Shown here piece after piece: positions 60,823 through 64,000 of a DNA stretch of 64,000 bases. The notes below the pieces were generated by a model. It ran no database searches. It saw nothing but the letters and a program-made list of their open reading frames with translations, and was not told where the DNA came from. Source of the stretch: Pseudomonadota bacterium (GTDB lineage Bacteria > Pseudomonadota > Gammaproteobacteria > Burkholderiales > Burkholderiaceae_C); the NCBI GenBank assembly GCA_018241225.1, contig JAFEEG010000020.1:93366-157365 (forward strand), written 5' to 3'. Made by a program: the position numbers and the translations under genes. The stretch's first letter is position 1. Every line of letters starts with the position of its first letter.

Positions 60823-61743
60823 CTAGACGCCCGCGGCGCCGCCAGGCATGGCGCGTTCCACCAATTGGCGGGCAATCTCGGCCGCTGCCAGCGCAAACTC
60901 GTCGGCAAGCCGCGACGCATGCAGCCCGACCGGCGAGGCGACCACGAAGCGATGGCGGATGGCCGCCGTCAGCGGGCGCAGGACCAGCCCCTTGTCGGCA
61001 AACTGCGCCGCCACCAGCGCCGGCAGCACCGACACGCCCAGGCCCTGCGCCACGAAGGCGCAAACCGCCGCGGCCGAATGGGTGTCGATGCGCACGTTGG
61101 GCATGCGCGGTTGCCCGCGCAGCAGCGACTGCAGGTCGCTGCGCCAGGCGGTGTCGCGCCCCAGCAGCACCAGCGTTTCGCGGGCAAGTTGCGCCACCGA
61201 AACCTCGGCCACGCGGGCCAGTGCATGGTCCTCGCGCATCACGCACACAGTCCCGCATTCCAGCAACGGCACGGTCTGGATGCCAGGGTGGCCCACGGGC
61301 TCCTTGAGGATGCCGATGTCGACCTGCCGCTTGGCGACCATGGCGGCAATGCTCTCGTAGCGGCCGAACTCGGTCGCATAGCGCAGGTTGCGGTGCGACT
61401 CGACCATGCGCGCCACCACCTGGGGCAGCAGCGCTTCACTGAAGGCATAGGGCGCGGCCAGGCGCAACACGCCGTTGTCGCGCCCGCGCATGCGGTCGGC
61501 CAGGTTGAGCACCCGCTCGATGCCTTCGAAGGCGTAGGTGGCCTCGTCGTAGAGGGCCAGTGCGTCGGCGGTGGGGCGCAGCTTGCCGCCACCGCGGATG
61601 AAGAGATCGACCTGCAGCTCGGACTCGATCTGCGAAAGCTGTCGGCTCACCGCAGGCTGCGATAGGTTGAGGAGGCGGGCGGCGGCGGTGGCGGAGCCGC
61701 TGTCCATGACCGCGCGGAAAATCTCCAGCTGTCGAAAGTCCAT
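60823..61743 (-). CDS. LysR-type transcriptional regulator
   Basis: A 306-residue regulator from ATG 61743 (MDFRQLEIFRAVMDSGS). The winged helix-turn-helix has SATAAARLLNLSQPAVSRQLSQIE (shown split: ATAAARLLNLSQPAVSRQL) at about 18-40. The effector-binding domain follows (LRLAAPYAFSEALLP, VDIGILKEP, VCVMREDHALA, GLGVSVLPALVA). It is divergent from the Bug-type receptor gene, the usual place for its target. The effector is unknown. Confidence 0.92.
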   Translation of the reverse strand: MDFRQLEIFRAVMDSGSATAAARLLNLSQPAVSRQLSQIESELQVDLFIRGGGKLRPTADALALYDEATYAFEGIERVLNLADRMRGRDNGVLRLAAPYAFSEALLPQVVARMVESHRNLRYATEFGRYESIAAMVAKRQVDIGILKEPVGHPGIQTVPLLECGTVCVMREDHALARVAEVSVAQLARETLVLLGRDTAWRSDLQSLLRGQPRMPNVRIDTHSAAAVCAFVAQGLGVSVLPALVAAQFADKGLVLRPLTAAIRHRFVVASPVGLHASRLADEFALAAAEIARQLVERAMPGGAAGV

Positions 61744-61880
61744 GAGCAGGGAATACGCTGCGGTTATGGGGCCATGCACGTGGGGAATGTGCTTGCCGCC
61801 TTGTCATCGGGCTGCAAAAAATTATCGCATCGGCCCACCCGGGCCATCGACCCGATCGAACAGAAAGACCCCTCAAGACC

Positions 61881-62855
61881 ATGCGCCGACGCTTGCTCCT
61901 GACCCGATGCGCCGCCTTCGCCGCCACGGCCCCCTGGCTCCTCGCCCCTGCGGCCCATGCCGCGGCCTACCCCGAGCGGCCGGTGAAGATCATCGTGCCT
62001 TTCTCCGCCGGCGCAGCCGCCGACGCAGTGGCCCGTCCGCTGGCGGCCAAGCTCACCGAGTACTGGGGCCGCCAGGTGATCGTGGAGAACAAGCCCGGCC
62101 TGACCCCCGGCCCGCAGGCTGCCGCCCACGCCAGCCCCGACGGCTACACGCTGCTGCTGGGCGCGGCCTCGACCATGGTGACCACGCCCCTGACTGTCTC
62201 CAAGCTGCCCTACGATGCCCAGCGCGACTTCGTGCCCATCACCCGCCTGGCCACGCTGCCGCCGGTGCTGGCGGTCAATGCCTCGCTGGGGGTGAAGTCG
62301 CTGGCGGAATTCATCGCGCTGCTCAAGTCCAGGCCGGGCCAGCTCAACTACGCTTCCAGCGGCAACGGCGCACCCAACCACCTGGGCATGGAACTGCTGC
62401 TGGACATGACGGGCACCGACATGGTCCACGTGCCCTACAAGGGCGCGGCCCCAGCCGTGGTGGACCTGGTGGGCAACCAGGTGCAGGCCGGCTTTGCCGC
62501 GCTGCCCAGCGTGCTCGGGCAGATCAAGTCCGGGCGGCTGGTGGCGCTGGCCGTGGGCACCCGGGAGCGCTCGCCCGTGTTGCCCAAGGTGCCCACGGTG
62601 GGCGAGACGGTGCCTGGCTTCGAATACATCGCCTGGTACGGCCTGTTCTCGCCGGCGGGCACGCCTGCCGCCGTGGTGGACAGGATCCGCACCGACACGG
62701 CACGCGCCCTCACCGCGCCGGAACTTGTGCGGGCCATGCGTACCGAGGGCAGCGACCCGTCGCCCAGCAGCGGCGCCGAGCTGGCCCGCATGATGGACGA
62801 GGAGATGGTGCAGTGGCGCCGCATCATCAAGGAACGCAAGATCCATGTGGACTGA
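61881..62855 (+). CDS. Bug/TctC-family periplasmic solute-binding protein
   Basis: A 324-residue exported protein with a twin-Arg-containing signal peptide (MRRRLLLTRC ... AAHA). The mature part starts YPERPVKIIVPFSAG and has the family turn LTPGPQAAAHASPDGYTLLLG, NYASSGNGAPNHLGMELL, VPYKGAAPAVVDLVGNQV and a final RIIKERKIHVD. Bug receptors bind small carboxylates or amino-acid-like solutes; many are orphan, as here, with no TctAB transporter genes beside it. The amidohydrolase gene follows after 17 bases, so an N-acyl amino acid ligand is a fair guess. Confidence 0.92.
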   Translation: MRRRLLLTRCAAFAATAPWLLAPAAHAAAYPERPVKIIVPFSAGAAADAVARPLAAKLTEYWGRQVIVENKPGLTPGPQAAAHASPDGYTLLLGAASTMVTTPLTVSKLPYDAQRDFVPITRLATLPPVLAVNASLGVKSLAEFIALLKSRPGQLNYASSGNGAPNHLGMELLLDMTGTDMVHVPYKGAAPAVVDLVGNQVQAGFAALPSVLGQIKSGRLVALAVGTRERSPVLPKVPTVGETVPGFEYIAWYGLFSPAGTPAAVVDRIRTDTARALTAPELVRAMRTEGSDPSPSSGAELARMMDEEMVQWRRIIKERKIHVD

Positions 62856-62872
62856 GCAGGAGCAAGCGCGCC

Positions 62873-63778
62873 ATGCATGACGGCACCCATCCGCAGCCCG
62901 CGGGCGACAGCTCGGCCTGGCTGCTGCACCACGCCAGCGTGGCCGGCACGTCGCCATTGGTCCTGGACTCCCCGCACAGCTGGCGCGACTGGCCGGCGGA
63001 CGCCCCCCCCATCGCGGCGTCGCAAGAGGCGCTGTGCAGCAGCTGGGACGCCTGGGTGGACGAGCTCTGGGCCGAGGCGGCAGACGGCCGCGCGCCGGTG
63101 CTGGCGGCGCGTTTTCATCGCGCCTACATCGACGCCAACCGGGCACGCGACGACATCGACGAGCAATTGCTCGACGCACCCTGGACACCGCCGCCCAGGC
63201 CGAGCGACAAGTCGGCCCGTGGCTTCGGGCTGCTGCGCCGCTACATCCTGCCCGGCGTTGCGCTGTATGCGAACAAGCTCAGTGTGCAGGACGTGCACCA
63301 GCGCATCGCGAACTGCTACGACCCCTATCACGGGAAGCTGGCTGCGCTCATCGAGGCGGCACACGCCCGGCACGGCGTGTCGGTGCACATCGACTGCCAC
63401 TCGATGAAGTCGCTGGGCAATGCGATGAACGAGGACAACGGCCAGCCGCGCCCCGACATCGTGGTCAGCGACCTGGACGGCGCGAGCGCCGACGGCGGCC
63501 TGGTGCGCTGGGTCGCCGAGCGCCTGGCCGCGCAGGGCCTGCGGGTGCGCATCAACGACCCGTATCGCGGCGGCGAGCTCATCCGTCGCCACGGCCGGCC
63601 GCAGGCGGGACGGCACAGCCTGCAGATCGAGATCAACCGCGCCCTCTACATGGACGAGCGCCGATTCGAGCGCCACGAGGGCTACGCCCGCCTGGCCGCG
63701 CAGCTGCGGGCCTTCGTCGGCGAACTGCTGCAAGCCCTCGAAAACGGGCACTTGCCGCACCGGCCGCCCCAGGCCTGA
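62873..63778 (+). CDS. N-formylglutamate amidohydrolase-like zinc enzyme
   Basis: A 301-residue protein from ATG 62873, with AGGAG upstream. It shows the N-formylglutamate amidohydrolase layout: LVLDSPHSWRDWP near the start (metal His), FHRAYIDANRARDDID, DVHQRIANCYDPYHGKL, HIDCHSMKSLGN (metal/catalytic His) and a late HSLQIEINRALYMDE. Such enzymes cut N-formyl or similar amides from amino acids, as in one route of histidine degradation. No other hut gene is present, so the in vivo substrate may differ; it probably acts on the solute brought in through the Bug receptor encoded just upstream. Confidence 0.87.
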   Translation: MHDGTHPQPAGDSSAWLLHHASVAGTSPLVLDSPHSWRDWPADAPPIAASQEALCSSWDAWVDELWAEAADGRAPVLAARFHRAYIDANRARDDIDEQLLDAPWTPPPRPSDKSARGFGLLRRYILPGVALYANKLSVQDVHQRIANCYDPYHGKLAALIEAAHARHGVSVHIDCHSMKSLGNAMNEDNGQPRPDIVVSDLDGASADGGLVRWVAERLAAQGLRVRINDPYRGGELIRRHGRPQAGRHSLQIEINRALYMDERRFERHEGYARLAAQLRAFVGELLQALENGHLPHRPPQA

Positions 63779-63914
63779 CGCCCGGTCCGCCCGCGCGGAC
63801 CTCATCACTCCCGGCACCAGGAGACAACGGCGGCCCGATGGCCCCGCCGGGTGCCGGCCTGCGCCTTTCTTTTTTCCACTGCATCTCCAACCAACCAAGA
63901 AGAACGACACCCGA

Positions 63915-64000
63915 ATGAAGACCATCAAGAAACGCCATGCCCTCGCCGCCCTCACCGCAGCCGCCGTGCTCGACGCCACGCCGCGCATCGCCGCGGCGCA
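63915..64000 (+). CDS. Start of an exported protein, cut by the window end
   Basis: An ATG at 63915 opens 28 codons beginning MKTIKKRHALAALTAAAVL, a typical Sec signal peptide (basic start, hydrophobic core, AAA end). It is in the same direction as the Bug receptor and amidohydrolase genes, 136 bases downstream. It may be another solute receptor, but nothing of the mature protein is visible. Confidence 0.6.
   Translation, partial: MKTIKKRHALAALTAAAVLDATPRIAAA

Noticed and set aside
61744..61880. A LysR-type T-N11-A operator between the divergent LysR and Bug genes
   Set aside because: Several weak T-N11-A matches exist but none is a convincing palindrome, so I did not list a site.

Overview
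The window is GC-rich, densely coded bacterial DNA. It most resembles a Comamonadaceae-type betaproteobacterium (Variovorax/Acidovorax relatives). That placement is inferred from the tRNA-Tyr/Gly/Thr-tuf cluster, the gph/trpE neighbourhood, a Bug-type (TctC) solute receptor beside a LysR gene, and an ImpE/TagJ-containing type VI secretion system (T6SS). I see no insertion sequence, rRNA, CRISPR array or phage gene.

Region 1 (1-12.8 kb) is housekeeping. It holds the 5' part of tuf behind three tRNA genes, then ung and a tryptophan operon read on the minus strand: trpE-trpG-(threonine aldolase)-(LysE exporter)-trpD-trpC-ung. A 26-codon open frame with a Trp-Pro-Trp run and nearby inverted repeats lies upstream of trpE and looks like an attenuator. 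After these come a chalcone-isomerase-like secreted protein, gph, a very large Gly/Trp/Tyr-rich exported protein and a small exported protein made of two similar halves.

Region 2 (12.9-60.8 kb) is one very large T6SS locus containing all thirteen core functions: tssA, B, C, D(hcp), E, F, G, H(clpV), I(vgrG), J, K, L, M. It also carries tagF, tagH, tagJ, a PppA-type phosphatase and a PpkA-type kinase, so a full phosphorylation control circuit is present. It begins with a response regulator whose promoter carries two abutting perfect palindromes. Next is an unusual miniature TssL-like/TssM-like pair, in which the TssM-like member has no P-loop. The centre (21-37 kb) is the cargo region around vgrG: a PAAR-like protein, a ketosynthase-like protein without its active-site Cys, an HNH-type nuclease toxin followed by two immunity-type genes, a DUF2169 adaptor, a PLC-like protein, an HExxH metallopeptidase, a Cys-rich small protein and a TPR-methyltransferase.

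At 44-45.5 kb a flavin reductase and a type II toxin-antitoxin pair interrupt the cluster. The 45.5-53.7 kb segment holds a less usual set in one direction: an Hcp-like protein, an exported caspase-fold protein, a single-pass membrane protein, a divergent sigma-like protein, an MltA-type lytic transglycosylase and a transmembrane Ser/Thr kinase. I read this as a candidate signalling and envelope-remodelling module attached to the T6SS, recalling the sigma-factor/kinase control known for a Xanthomonas T6SS.

Region 3 (60.8-64 kb) is a LysR regulator divergent from a Bug-type receptor, an N-formylglutamate amidohydrolase-like enzyme, and the start of another exported protein cut by the window end.
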